64,000 nt of DNA, taken from assembly GCA_938082505.1 (NCBI GenBank), contig CALLLH010000005.1, positions 1 through 64,000 of the forward strand, written 5' to 3'. The position numbers were made by a program, and so were the translations under genes. Source of the DNA: an uncultured Flavobacteriales bacterium. GTDB lineage: Bacteria; Bacteroidota; Bacteroidia; Flavobacteriales_D; Sanyastnellaceae. Position 1 is the stretch's first letter; every line of letters begins with the position of its first letter. Below are positions 1 through 9,796 of this stretch, in pieces. The notes under the pieces were generated by a model. The model was not told the origin of the DNA, did not search any database, and saw only the letters and a list, made by a program, of their open reading frames with translations.

Positions 1-609
1 AGCAGTGGCGGCTTTGATTTCCTCCACGGTCACGCCCGGCGCCCGCTCCACAAGGTGGAAGGCCCCGTCCCGAATGTCCAGGACAGCCAGGTTCGTCACC
101 ACGCGCTTCACACACGCCACACCGGTCAACGGAAGGCTGCACGATGGCAACAGCTTGGAGTCTCCGCGCTTGTTGGTGTGCATCATCGCCACTACGATGT
201 TTTCGGCCGAAGCCACGAGGTCCATGGCACCGCCCATCCCTTTGACCATGCGGCCGGGAATCTTCCAGTTGGCGATATCACCGCCTTGGGAAACTTCCAT
301 CGCGCCAAGTACCGTGAGCTGCACGTGCTGTCCGCGGATCATGGCAAAGGAGGTCGCGCTGTCGAAGTAGACCGCACCCGGCAGCGCCGTAATGGTCTGC
401 TTTCCTGCATTGATCAGGTCCGCATCGACCTCTGCCTCCGTCGGGAAAGGGCCCATACCAAGGATGCCGTTCTCACTCTGGAATTCCACAGAAATGCCCT
501 GAGGAATGTGGTTCGCCACCAGCGTCGGAATGCCGATGCCGAGGTTCACGTACCAACCGTCCTTGAGTTCCTGCGCAATGCGGCGCGCGATGCCATTCTT
601 GTCCAACAT
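1..609 (-). CDS. scoB: 3-oxoacid CoA-transferase subunit B (partial, 3' end beyond window)
   Basis: Reverse translation from ATG at 609: MLDKNGIARRIAQELKDGWYVNLGIGIPTLVANHIPQGISVEFQSENGILGMGPFPTEAEVDADLINAGKQTITALPGAVYF...; SENG motif typical of CoA-transferase beta subunit. Confidence 0.93.
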   Translation of the reverse strand, partial: MLDKNGIARRIAQELKDGWYVNLGIGIPTLVANHIPQGISVEFQSENGILGMGPFPTEAEVDADLINAGKQTITALPGAVYFDSATSFAMIRGQHVQLTVLGAMEVSQGGDIANWKIPGRMVKGMGGAMDLVASAENIVVAMMHTNKRGDSKLLPSCSLPLTGVACVKRVVTNLAVLDIRDGAFHLVERAPGVTVEEIKAATA

Positions 610-612
610 GGG

Positions 613-1992
613 TCAATCCAAATGTAACGCCCGCTCCATGAGCTTTTCGTACACGGCCTGCGCCGCTTCAATGCGATCCGGATCGGCCTGTTGCTCCACC
701 GCGCGATGGCGGATGTGGGGCTCCAGCTCGGGAACGTCCGCTGTCATCTCCGACTCGACCAGCACGGCGCGCAGCACTTCGCTTGGGGACGCGCTCCACG
801 TGGCGTGCGACACGAAGAGCAGCCGGTGGGCATCCAAAGTCAGCGCAAGGCGATGGTAGTCCAGCCAACGGTCCAGCCAATAGTCGAGGGTGTCAGGATC
901 TCCTTCCACGCGCCCGCTGCCAAAGAGGAACGGCTTGTGACCGCTTCCAAATTCGTGGTGGGCAAGCCAGTCCATGTACGTGAGCACAAACGGGTCTCCC
1001 TCCTGCATATCCGTGTAGCGGCGGTGCATGGCGAGCAGCGAGGCAGCGTGGGCCAGCGGCTCCCGGAACATCAGGACGGCCGTGAAGTCCCGGTTGTGCT
1101 CCCGCAGTGACGGATAGCGCAGGAGGGCGTTGTTGTTCTTGGCCAGATAGGTCGTTCCCGGGCGACGGACCAGTCCTTGGTAGTCGAGGTAGCGGCCGTG
1201 CAATGCCGCATCCACAAAATGGGGAATGAGCCCGTCTCCCTGGACGAACGCCCCCTCCACATGGGCGAGGAAGAACGGTTCCTCCAAGGCCTCCGCAGAG
1301 TCGGCACCCACGAGGATGCCGTCGCCGTGGCTGCGCTCCGCGCGCGCTCCCGTCTTGGGCTTGTGCAACCTGCGCCACGTGCCGGGCGCCAGTACGAAGG
1401 GCATGTTGGCATAGTTGAGGCTGCTGAACGCCCCCGTCTCTTCGAGGCGCTGAAGCAAACTCGTCGTCCCTGCCCGAGCCAACCCCGTGACGAGCACGAA
1501 CCGAGGCTCGCGCTCGCCTCCCCGCTTCCGCCAGCGCCGTACCTCTCGGTCGTGAAGCCAACGATGGAAGTTAGGATGGTCCAGGGCGATGCGGTGCAAC
1601 AGCTGATCGAGGGGCGAGTAAGCACCAGTGTGAGCTTTCCATTTCGGGAAGACGAAGCTGAGCGTACCCCCGATGGACAGGGCCACGATGCCCTGCCAAC
1701 GGGAAAAGGCATCCAACGCACCGGGGTCACCGGCGATTCGACCCCATACCCAAGGGAGAGTGGCAGAAACCACAACAACGGCAACGGCAAGGGCCAGCAA
1801 CAGCAACAGCGATACGAGCACCTTGGACGTGCGGTCCTCGAGTTCCTCGAGCTTTTCGTCGTCCTCACCAGGCTCGAGCAGGCCATCCAACAGTTGGACG
1901 CTGTCGAGTGCCAGCCGTGACAGGACCGAAAGCCGGCTGCGCAACAGCAAGAAGGCCAGGTAACTGGAAACGAGGATCAGCATCCAGATCAT
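613..1992 (-). CDS. P-loop sulfotransferase family protein with N-terminal membrane segments
   Basis: PRFVLVTGLARAGTTSLLQRL (PAPS-binding P-loop type motif) and FREPLAHAASLLAMHRRY; start set to MIWMLILVSS (ATG at 1992), not the 2139 ORF start, which overlaps the upstream gene. Confidence 0.75.
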   Translation of the reverse strand: MIWMLILVSSYLAFLLLRSRLSVLSRLALDSVQLLDGLLEPGEDDEKLEELEDRTSKVLVSLLLLLALAVAVVVVSATLPWVWGRIAGDPGALDAFSRWQGIVALSIGGTLSFVFPKWKAHTGAYSPLDQLLHRIALDHPNFHRWLHDREVRRWRKRGGEREPRFVLVTGLARAGTTSLLQRLEETGAFSSLNYANMPFVLAPGTWRRLHKPKTGARAERSHGDGILVGADSAEALEEPFFLAHVEGAFVQGDGLIPHFVDAALHGRYLDYQGLVRRPGTTYLAKNNNALLRYPSLREHNRDFTAVLMFREPLAHAASLLAMHRRYTDMQEGDPFVLTYMDWLAHHEFGSGHKPFLFGSGRVEGDPDTLDYWLDRWLDYHRLALTLDAHRLLFVSHATWSASPSEVLRAVLVESEMTADVPELEPHIRHRAVEQQADPDRIEAAQAVYEKLMERALHLD

Positions 1993-1997
1993 CGTGC

Positions 1998-3452
1998 TCA
2001 GGGAAAAGCGGGAAGAACGCGGGTCCAGTTCGGCAGGTGGTGATGACCGTCGTGGTGGGAGGCGTGGACATCGTGGTAGAGGACGCCCTCTGGTCCGACC
2101 ACCCAGAGCTCTCCCGAATTCTGCTCCTCGAGGAACCACCGATCACCAGGCAAAGCCTCCTGGAGCCCCTCACTGAAGGTCATGATGCCGTACTCCGCCA
2201 TCAGATCCTCAAAGAGCGGGGCGAACCTTCCGGAGCCGAGGTCGAACAGCATCACCTCCGAATGGTACCGAGCCAATTCCACTTGATCCTTGGACACCGG
2301 ATACTTGTCCCCCCCGTTCGTGTAAATCCCGTTGTTCTCCTGCACGTTGTTGTTGAAGATGACCAACGTGCTGTCATCCTCGATGTCCACGTCGTGTTGT
2401 GCGGCCAGCGGACCATCGATGACCCGGATGACCTTGCCGGTGGTGGGTCGGTATTGGATGACGCAGTGCAGATTGCGGAAACTCAGGAAGAGGTCGTCCT
2501 GCTCGAAGTACCGGGATGCAGAGAGCACAGGCTCGACATCGTTGAGGTGCAGCGGGTCCTGGGCATCCCCGGATCGCAGGATGAGGTGGTCGAGCCCATT
2601 GGCCTTGAGCACCTCCAGCATGGAATGCACCTCGAGGATGTGCCCCGTCTCCGCATCGATGCGGGCAATGCTGTTGTCCAGGAAATTCACCACCCGGTTC
2701 CCCATGCGGTATCGCCCCCGATAGGCAATGTGCCGCCCACCGCGTTCCCAACGCATGGCGCACACCCACAAGCTCCCATCGGCCGCGCGGTTGATCGCAT
2801 GATGAAAGTTGAGGCTGTCCTGGCGCCACACCACATTGGAGACGGAGTCGAGCCTGAACAGGGGAGATCGATTGGTGATGAAGCTGACCACGGACTTGTC
2901 CTCGAGCAGAATCGGGTGTTGTACCCGCCAATGCGGTTTCAGCGGCCCGAGCTCATCAGGCAAGGTCCAACGGTGAAGCTCGGCTCCATCCCTCAGGTTT
3001 CGGATCGCGATGGTCCTCCGGTCGTCCACATCGGAGTAGGCCGTGAGGGTCAGCACATCGCGATCCAACAGGTTCAACGGGACGAAATCCGAGGGGGTGG
3101 GCACAAAGGTCTGCGGCAGGGTCTGCACCTCCTCAACCGATTGTTTGAACCGGTCCGGAAATCCCGCAAGCACCTCGACGAAGCCATTCAGAAAACCGAA
3201 ATCGTGGTCCTTCTTCACCCGGTGCTGCGCCATCCATCCGAACACACTCAACAGGGCGACCAGGGCAAGCACCTGCGCCATCAGCCTTGCTCCCCATTTC
3301 GCCTTGCCCTTGCCCCGCAGGAAACGCTTGATGCGCAACCAGATGATGAAGCCAAAGGCAAACAGGATGAGGCCTCCGATGAGGATCACCAACAGGGCCC
3401 CCACCGTCACACCCCCACCGGGACCGATGTATGCCGGCCAGCCCGAGATCAT
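1998..3452 (-). CDS. arylsulfotransferase (ASST)-like protein, membrane anchored
   Basis: FHHAINRAADGSLWVCA, LHLNDVEPVL, GKVIRVIDGPLAAQHDVDIEDDSTLVIFNN resemble ASST-family beta-propeller motifs; N-terminal hydrophobic segments. Confidence 0.72.
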   Translation of the reverse strand: MISGWPAYIGPGGGVTVGALLVILIGGLILFAFGFIIWLRIKRFLRGKGKAKWGARLMAQVLALVALLSVFGWMAQHRVKKDHDFGFLNGFVEVLAGFPDRFKQSVEEVQTLPQTFVPTPSDFVPLNLLDRDVLTLTAYSDVDDRRTIAIRNLRDGAELHRWTLPDELGPLKPHWRVQHPILLEDKSVVSFITNRSPLFRLDSVSNVVWRQDSLNFHHAINRAADGSLWVCAMRWERGGRHIAYRGRYRMGNRVVNFLDNSIARIDAETGHILEVHSMLEVLKANGLDHLILRSGDAQDPLHLNDVEPVLSASRYFEQDDLFLSFRNLHCVIQYRPTTGKVIRVIDGPLAAQHDVDIEDDSTLVIFNNNVQENNGIYTNGGDKYPVSKDQVELARYHSEVMLFDLGSGRFAPLFEDLMAEYGIMTFSEGLQEALPGDRWFLEEQNSGELWVVGPEGVLYHDVHASHHDGHHHLPNWTRVLPAFP

Positions 3453-4147
3453 CCCTGCACAGTGCGTTGTTCGATGCGCTTCTCGAAATCCCTGCCTTGG
3501 AATATGCGCTGGACGAAGATGCCAGCCGTGTGGACCTGATTGGGATCCAATTCACCTGCCGGAACCAGCTCCTCGACCTCTGCAATGGTGATCCGACCCG
3601 CCATGGCCATGACGGGATTGAAGTTCCTGGCGGTCGCCTTGAAGATCAGATTGCCCGCCGTATCCCCCTTCCACGCCTTTACAATGGCAAAGTCAGCCGT
3701 CAAAGCAGACTCCAGGATGTGCGGCTTGCCGTTGAATTCCCGAACCTCCTTGCCCTCGGCCACCTCGGTGCCATATCCAGCCGGGGTAAAAAAGGCAGGT
3801 ATGCCCGCGCCACCGGCGCGACAGCGCTCAGCAAGCGACCCTTGCGGGATGAGGTCCACCTCGAGTTCACCCGAAAGCATCTGGCGCTCGAATTCATCGT
3901 TCTCCCCGACATAGCTCGAGATCATCTTCCTGATCTGCCTCCCCTGCAGCAAGAGGCCAAGCCCGAAGTCATCCACCCCGGCATTGTTCGAAATGCACGT
4001 CAAATCCGTCACCTCCAACCGGACCAGTTCCTTGATGCAGTGCTCCGGGATGCCGCACAATCCAAATCCACCCAGCATGAGCGTCATGCCACTCTCAATG
4101 CCCGTGCACGCCTCACGTGCATCCTTCACTGTCTTGTCAAGTGCCAT
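3449..4147 (-). CDS. scoA: 3-oxoacid CoA-transferase subunit A
   Basis: MALDKTVKDAREACTGIESGMTLMLGGFGLCGIPEHCIKELV...NNAGVDDFGLGLLL; stop overlaps start of next gene (ATGA at 3449-3452). Confidence 0.93.
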   Translation of the reverse strand: MALDKTVKDAREACTGIESGMTLMLGGFGLCGIPEHCIKELVRLEVTDLTCISNNAGVDDFGLGLLLQGRQIRKMISSYVGENDEFERQMLSGELEVDLIPQGSLAERCRAGGAGIPAFFTPAGYGTEVAEGKEVREFNGKPHILESALTADFAIVKAWKGDTAGNLIFKATARNFNPVMAMAGRITIAEVEELVPAGELDPNQVHTAGIFVQRIFQGRDFEKRIEQRTVQG

Positions 4148-4157
4148 GCTCCTGTAT

Positions 4158-6638
4158 TCATTCAAACAAGTCTTCGTCGTCCACCGCACCGCCGTCCTTG
4201 AAATCAATCTTGCGCGCTTCGATCAATTCCTTGCAGGGCACTGCGCGCGACACCCCTGCGGGGGGCCTGAAATCCTCCAGCAACAACCCGATGTCCTCAT
4301 CCGCCGCGGCGGCCTTCATGTAGAACCCGAAGATCGGCAATGCGGTATTCGCCCCTTGGCCCTTGGTGGTGGTCGAGAACCGGATGGCGGGATCCGACGC
4401 GCCAACCCATACTCCGGTCACGAGCTCCGGGGTCAGGCCGATGAACCAGCCATCCGCATTGCTCTGCGTCGTGCCCGTCTTGCCCGCCATGGGAATCTTC
4501 AACCCATCGTATTCCCGCTTCTCCAGGTCCATGCGCAACCGGATGCCGGTACCCCTGGTGATGTCCAGCTCGGCATTGTAGGCCCCATCGACGACACCCT
4601 TCATCATTTCGAGCACACGGTATGCAGTCGCCGCATCCAGCCCTTGACGGATTTCAGGCCTCGGCTCATAGATGGTGTTGCCCCGCTTGTCCTCGATGCG
4701 ACGGATGATGCGCGGCGCATGCCACACTCCACCGCCAGCAAACGTCGCGTTGGCAGACGTCACCTCCTGCAACGACAACTCCGCCACGCCAAGCGCGATG
4801 GAAGGCACCGGCGGAATCTCACTTTCAATCCCCATCGCATGGGCAAGGTCCACGACGCGCTGCACGCCGTAATCCTTGATCAGCTTGGCCGTCACCGTAT
4901 TCATGGAGTTGGCGAGCGCGTATTCCAGGGTCACCATCTCGCCGTACTCCATGTCGCTGTTGTCCGGACACCACGGTGGCTGGTCGCCCGGCAATTCAAT
5001 GCACGTCTTCTGATTGGGCAGCTCCGTGCACGGGTCGAGGCCTAAACGGACGGCAGTGGCGTAGACAAAGGGCTTGAACGTCGAACCGACCTGCCGGCGC
5101 GATTGACTCACATTGTCGAATTGGGACCACTGGTAATCCAAGTCTCCCACCCAGGCCTTGACTTCTCCATTGCGCGGGTCCAGGCTCATGAGGCCGGCAT
5201 GCAACAAGGTCTTTTGGTGTCGAATGCTGTCGAGCGGGGTCATCAACGTGTCGACCCATCCCTGCAGCCCCATAACCGTGGTCTGGGTCTCCCGCTCGAA
5301 TTCGGCGTCAAGCTCGCGCCGCGACATGGCGGGCCAGGCATGTCCGCATCCACCCTTGCCCGGTCGGCAATAGTGGACCCGCTCGCCCGCACTGTCCCTT
5401 TCGGCGATATAGAATCCCGGACGGGCACATTCGGGGCATTCCTTGCCCATGGCCAGTCGGTATCGCCGACTCTGCTCCACCGCCCTGTCCAGGATGCGCT
5501 CCTGTTCCTTTCCCACGATGTCCTCCGAAAAAGGCCACGTTCGGCCCGTCGTCCTTTTCAGATCGCGCCAAAAATCCGCTTGCAATTCCCCGCGAATATG
5601 CCGGTTCGCCGCAACCTCTGCATGACGCTGAAGCCGACTGTCCAAGGTGGTGTGGATCACAAGGCCATCCCGATAGAGGTCAAAAGGAGCCCCGTCCGCT
5701 TTCGCAATGCGGTAGCCGCCCTGCTCGTCTTTTTCCGACAACAATGCGCCAATCTCGGCGCGCAACTTTTCCCTGAAGTGGGGTGCGGGGCCCTCATCGT
5801 GGCTCACCCGCTGATAGCTCAACCCCAAGGGCAGGGCATTCAAGCTGTCCAGGTCCGCCGATTGAACGGCTCCGTATTTCGCCATCTGGGAAAACACGGT
5901 CGCACGCCGCTCCACCACCAGCTCCGGCCGGCGCAATGGATTGAACAAGGCACTGTTTTTCAGCATGCCGACCAGCATGGCCGATTCATGCAACTCCATC
6001 CTGTCAAGGGGTTTTCCAAAGTAGACCTGGGCCGCGCTCCTGATGCCCACAGCCTGGTTGAGAAAATCGTAGCGGTTCAGGTACAGGGCGACAATCTCGT
6101 CCTTCGTGTATTGGCGCTCCAGGCGTGTCGCGATGATCCACTCCTTGGGCTTCTGCAGCACGGCCCGCTCAAAAAAGCCCGTCCGGTCATATCGCTCAGT
6201 AAACAGCTGCTTGGCCAATTGCTGTGTGATGGTGCTTCCTCCCCCCCTGCTCCCCATGAAGGCAATCGCGCGGGCCAGACTCTTGAAATCGACGCCGGTA
6301 TGGTCCATGAACCGCACATCCTCCGTGCAGATGAGCGCCTGAACGAGGGATTCCGGTAAATCCCCGAAGCGGGCATCCGCCCGGTTCTCCCTGTAGAAAC
6401 TGCCGAGCTGCACGCCATCCACCGTGTAAATCCTGGTCGCCAAATCCGTTTTTGGATTCGCCAGGGTCTCGGTATCGGGCAAGTCGGAGGAGGCGGCCAA
6501 GACCAGCAATCCCGTGATGCCCAAAACGGGTGAAAGAATCAGGGCCCACAACAAAAAGCTCGGGCCGATGAACCGGTCCCTGGGCGCCACTTTCGTTTGC
6601 TGACGCGGCTTGGGTTGCTTCTTCTTCGAATCAGGCAT
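4158..6638 (-). CDS. penicillin-binding protein 1A (transglycosylase/transpeptidase)
   Basis: CTEDVRFMDHTGVDFKSLARAI, GSTITQQLAKQL, RRQVGSTFKPFVYATAV, GKTGTTQSNADGWFIG; start ATG 6638 preferred over TTG 6650. Confidence 0.93.
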   Translation of the reverse strand: MPDSKKKQPKPRQQTKVAPRDRFIGPSFLLWALILSPVLGITGLLVLAASSDLPDTETLANPKTDLATRIYTVDGVQLGSFYRENRADARFGDLPESLVQALICTEDVRFMDHTGVDFKSLARAIAFMGSRGGGSTITQQLAKQLFTERYDRTGFFERAVLQKPKEWIIATRLERQYTKDEIVALYLNRYDFLNQAVGIRSAAQVYFGKPLDRMELHESAMLVGMLKNSALFNPLRRPELVVERRATVFSQMAKYGAVQSADLDSLNALPLGLSYQRVSHDEGPAPHFREKLRAEIGALLSEKDEQGGYRIAKADGAPFDLYRDGLVIHTTLDSRLQRHAEVAANRHIRGELQADFWRDLKRTTGRTWPFSEDIVGKEQERILDRAVEQSRRYRLAMGKECPECARPGFYIAERDSAGERVHYCRPGKGGCGHAWPAMSRRELDAEFERETQTTVMGLQGWVDTLMTPLDSIRHQKTLLHAGLMSLDPRNGEVKAWVGDLDYQWSQFDNVSQSRRQVGSTFKPFVYATAVRLGLDPCTELPNQKTCIELPGDQPPWCPDNSDMEYGEMVTLEYALANSMNTVTAKLIKDYGVQRVVDLAHAMGIESEIPPVPSIALGVAELSLQEVTSANATFAGGGVWHAPRIIRRIEDKRGNTIYEPRPEIRQGLDAATAYRVLEMMKGVVDGAYNAELDITRGTGIRLRMDLEKREYDGLKIPMAGKTGTTQSNADGWFIGLTPELVTGVWVGASDPAIRFSTTTKGQGANTALPIFGFYMKAAAADEDIGLLLEDFRPPAGVSRAVPCKELIEARKIDFKDGGAVDDEDLFE

Positions 6639-6806
6639 CTTCTTGCACAACGCTCAACCATGCTGTTGCGGGATGGCAAGATGCGCCTGAACTACCGGAA
6701 AAGCCGTTAAAAATCAACTTGGGCCGCACTGGGGCATAATTTTGCTTTGATTTCCGGCAGGCTGTAGTTCTTGCCTGAAGACGAATCCGCAACGCCCAAA
6801 GCCAAC

Positions 6807-8219
6807 ATGGAGATCCTTGTCAAAGCCGGACAGTTCCTTCTCAGCCTGTCCTTTTTGATTGTCCTGCATGAATTGGGCCATTTCATTCCAGCCCGGCTGT
6901 TCAAGACCCGCGTCGAAAAGTTCTTCCTCTTCTTCGACATCAAAGGCGCATTGTTCCAACGGAAAATCGGCGAAACCGTCTATGGCATAGGGTGGCTTCC
7001 CCTCGGAGGCTATGTGAAAATCGCCGGCATGATCGACGAATCCATGGACAAGGAACAGATGGCCAAGCCCCCGGAACCATGGGAATTCCGATCCAAGCCA
7101 GCGTGGCAACGGATCATCATCATGTTGGGCGGCATTACCGTGAATCTGATTCTTGGCGTCCTCATCTACAGCATGGTGCTGTTCGTATGGGGTGAGCAGG
7201 ACTTGCGCATCGACAAAGCCCCGTATGGCCTGTCATTCGTGGAGCCGTTGAAGGAAGCCGGCCTCCAGGATGGTGATGTCATCCTCTCCTTGGAAGGCCA
7301 GCCTGTCCGCTATACCGACGACTTCCGGAAAGCGGTCTTCGGTTCGCAGGTACGTTCGGCGGAAGTTCTTCGGGGCGGGGTCCGGCAAACCCTTGATTTC
7401 CCTGTTGAACTGGGCCAGGTATTGCTCGACCAGTCCAAGGAAATGAAGCGGGGCACCACACCAATCAATGTGAACCTGCCCACCATCGTTGACCGGTTGA
7501 ACCCCGGGTCCGGCGCTGAAAAAGCCGGGCTGCGTTCCGGGGATCAAATCGTTTCGATCGGAGGGGTCGCCACGCCCTATTTCGGCAACGTGGTCGAGGC
7601 CCTTGCCGGTTTTGCCGGTCAGGATGAAGTCGCAATCGGAATCGTGCGACAGAATGGAAACGGTGACAAGAGACCTGCTGTGGATAGAAGCGCCCAACCC
7701 CTGCCGCGCATGGATTCGGAAAGCCTGTCCCTCAAGGCTTCCGTCGACGTCGATGGAAAACTCGGCTTCTTTCCAGTAGCCTATGATGCCCTCGACGGCT
7801 ATGAATTCGAAGACCTGCAATTCGGTCCTGTCGCCGCATTGGCAGGCGGATGGGACAAAGCATGGTCGACACTTTCAGGGTACGTTTCGTCCTTGCGTTT
7901 CCTGTTCAGGCCCGGCGGTTCACAGCAACTCGGTGGTTTCATCACCCTGGGCAGCATTTTCAGTCCGGAATGGAACTGGCGCAGCTTCTGGAACATCACT
8001 GCCCTGTTGTCGCTCATCCTGGCGTTCATGAATCTGTTGCCCATCCCTGCGCTGGACGGTGGACACGTCATGTTCCTGCTTTTTGAGATGATCTCTGGAC
8101 GCAAGCCCAGTGAACGTTTCATGGAATACAGCACCCTCATCGGGTTGCTGTTTGTAGGAACGCTCATGCTCGTTGCCAACGGCAATGACCTGTGGAAATG
8201 GTTCACAGGACAGCTGTAA
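6807..8219 (+). CDS. rseP: site-2 intramembrane metalloprotease RseP
   Basis: VLHELGHFIPARLFKTRVEKFFLFF (HExxH), two PDZ-like regions, LLPIPALDGGHVMFLLFEMI. Confidence 0.93.
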   Translation: MEILVKAGQFLLSLSFLIVLHELGHFIPARLFKTRVEKFFLFFDIKGALFQRKIGETVYGIGWLPLGGYVKIAGMIDESMDKEQMAKPPEPWEFRSKPAWQRIIIMLGGITVNLILGVLIYSMVLFVWGEQDLRIDKAPYGLSFVEPLKEAGLQDGDVILSLEGQPVRYTDDFRKAVFGSQVRSAEVLRGGVRQTLDFPVELGQVLLDQSKEMKRGTTPINVNLPTIVDRLNPGSGAEKAGLRSGDQIVSIGGVATPYFGNVVEALAGFAGQDEVAIGIVRQNGNGDKRPAVDRSAQPLPRMDSESLSLKASVDVDGKLGFFPVAYDALDGYEFEDLQFGPVAALAGGWDKAWSTLSGYVSSLRFLFRPGGSQQLGGFITLGSIFSPEWNWRSFWNITALLSLILAFMNLLPIPALDGGHVMFLLFEMISGRKPSERFMEYSTLIGLLFVGTLMLVANGNDLWKWFTGQL

Positions 8220-8247
8220 CCTCGAAAATTTTCGGATATTGTAGGCT

Positions 8248-8592
8248 ATGGCTGTTTTGGACCTGGAGCACCTCAAACGCATCGTAGGCAGTGACCCTGC
8301 CTTCATTCGTCAAGTGCTGCAGATTTTCGTTCGAACTGCCCCGAAGGATATGGCAGCCTTGTCGGAGAGCGTAGAGCAGTCCAACCATGAGCAAATCGGA
8401 TTCAACGCCCACAAGCTCAAGAGTGCCGCAGGTGCCATCGGCTACAATCAAGCCTATGAGGATTTCAAAATCTTGGAATCCATGGCCCGTGATAGGTGCC
8501 CCATCGGCGAGATCGCCGAAATGGTGAACCGCATGAATGGTGAATGCATGGAATGCATGAACGACATAGAAAAGATCCTGGACAAGCTCTGA
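8248..8592 (+). CDS. Hpt (histidine phosphotransfer) domain protein
   Basis: FNAHKLKSAAGAIGY motif, 114 aa single domain. Confidence 0.82.
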   Translation: MAVLDLEHLKRIVGSDPAFIRQVLQIFVRTAPKDMAALSESVEQSNHEQIGFNAHKLKSAAGAIGYNQAYEDFKILESMARDRCPIGEIAEMVNRMNGECMECMNDIEKILDKL

Positions 8593-8610
8593 CATCTGGA
8601 TTCTCAGGCA

Positions 8611-9717
8611 TCACCGCAATGTGCGGGTGAATCTGTCACCCGGCCAGCACCTCACCCATCCTGACAATTCTGCCTCGAGCAAAGCCTTGCGCACGGCCCT
8701 TGGCTCGCTGGCCATTTTTTCGACGACCTCATCAAATGGTCTGGAAACATAGACGTCCAGCGCTCCCATCAAATCTTCATTTGGGCCTGATCCCCTCCCG
8801 GATGCCACACCATGCCATGACTGCAACGCCTGGGCCCATCCCATCGCCTGCGGCAGGTCCATGGGGTCATGCAACAGCTCGGCAACCTGCTCGCGAATCA
8901 GCCGTGCATTGCCGCGCATGGCTTCGGAGCACCAAGCGGGTGCCAAAGCAAAAACCCGTCGGTCGTAATCCTGTGCCAACCGTGCCGTGATGAGGCTCCC
9001 CCCGGGGTCTCCGGACTCCACCACCACCGCCGCTTCAACAAGTCCTGCAATGATCCTGTTTCTCGCTGGAAAAGAGTATTTCGTTGGGGGTGTCCCCCAA
9101 CGGTATTCGGACACCCAGCAACCTCCAGCTTCGAGTATCCGCTCAGCGAGGCGCGCATTGGAACGCGGATGAACCGCATGCAGACCGTGGGCCAAACAAG
9201 CCACCGTTGGAACCGCCATCTCCAATGCCCGGCGGTGGGCTTCGGCGTCAATACCATCTGCCATCCCGCTCACCATGGTCCAATCAAGGTCCCGCATCCC
9301 CGCGAACAGCCCTTCCACCGCCCCCAATCCTACCGTGGATGCCCTTCTTGTGCCCACAACGGCAACCGGTCGCGTCCTCGACAGTACATCCACATCTCCT
9401 TTGACGAACAAAACCCAGGGCGCATCCGGCAATTGAGCCAGCAAATGGGGATAGCCCTCCCGGCCAAGCACCAAGGGCACGATGCCCGCATCCCGCATTG
9501 CCGCCCTTTGCACACATGCCCGGTCACGCGCAGGACCCAGCAAATTCGGAGCGAAGCCCGTCAGCCACGCTCCCAGCCCCACCTCCCGCACCACGCGCAG
9601 CGTCCCTCTGCCGTTGAATCTCGGCAACTGCACCGCTGTCAACCAGTCCAACAACCAATCCTCCAGGTCACCGGATACATATCCGATGAGCGGATCGCGG
9701 AATCCATCATTTGCCAT
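8611..9717 (-). CDS. dprA: DNA-processing protein DprA
   Basis: VAVVGTRRASTVGLGAVEGLF, TMVSGMADGIDAEAHRRALE, FPARNRIIAGLVEAAVVVESGDPGGSLITARLA; start ATG 9717 (10761 ORF start overlaps the TonB receptor gene). Confidence 0.92.
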   Translation of the reverse strand: MANDGFRDPLIGYVSGDLEDWLLDWLTAVQLPRFNGRGTLRVVREVGLGAWLTGFAPNLLGPARDRACVQRAAMRDAGIVPLVLGREGYPHLLAQLPDAPWVLFVKGDVDVLSRTRPVAVVGTRRASTVGLGAVEGLFAGMRDLDWTMVSGMADGIDAEAHRRALEMAVPTVACLAHGLHAVHPRSNARLAERILEAGGCWVSEYRWGTPPTKYSFPARNRIIAGLVEAAVVVESGDPGGSLITARLAQDYDRRVFALAPAWCSEAMRGNARLIREQVAELLHDPMDLPQAMGWAQALQSWHGVASGRGSGPNEDLMGALDVYVSRPFDEVVEKMASEPRAVRKALLEAELSGWVRCWPGDRFTRTLR

Positions 9718-9796
9718 GCCTGGCAAAGTGGCCTTGCCCAAGGCAATGTCCTGCCGTCCATTCGCAAACGTCGAGGTTGGCTTTACTTTCGACCTG

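Noticed and set aside
1908-3539. 543-aa plus-strand ORF
   Set aside because: Antisense to the ASST-like gene; composition-driven.
8223-8234. CGAAAATTTTCG palindrome between rseP and the Hpt gene
   Set aside because: A 12-bp palindrome alone, with no T tract, promoter context or second copy seen; likely chance.
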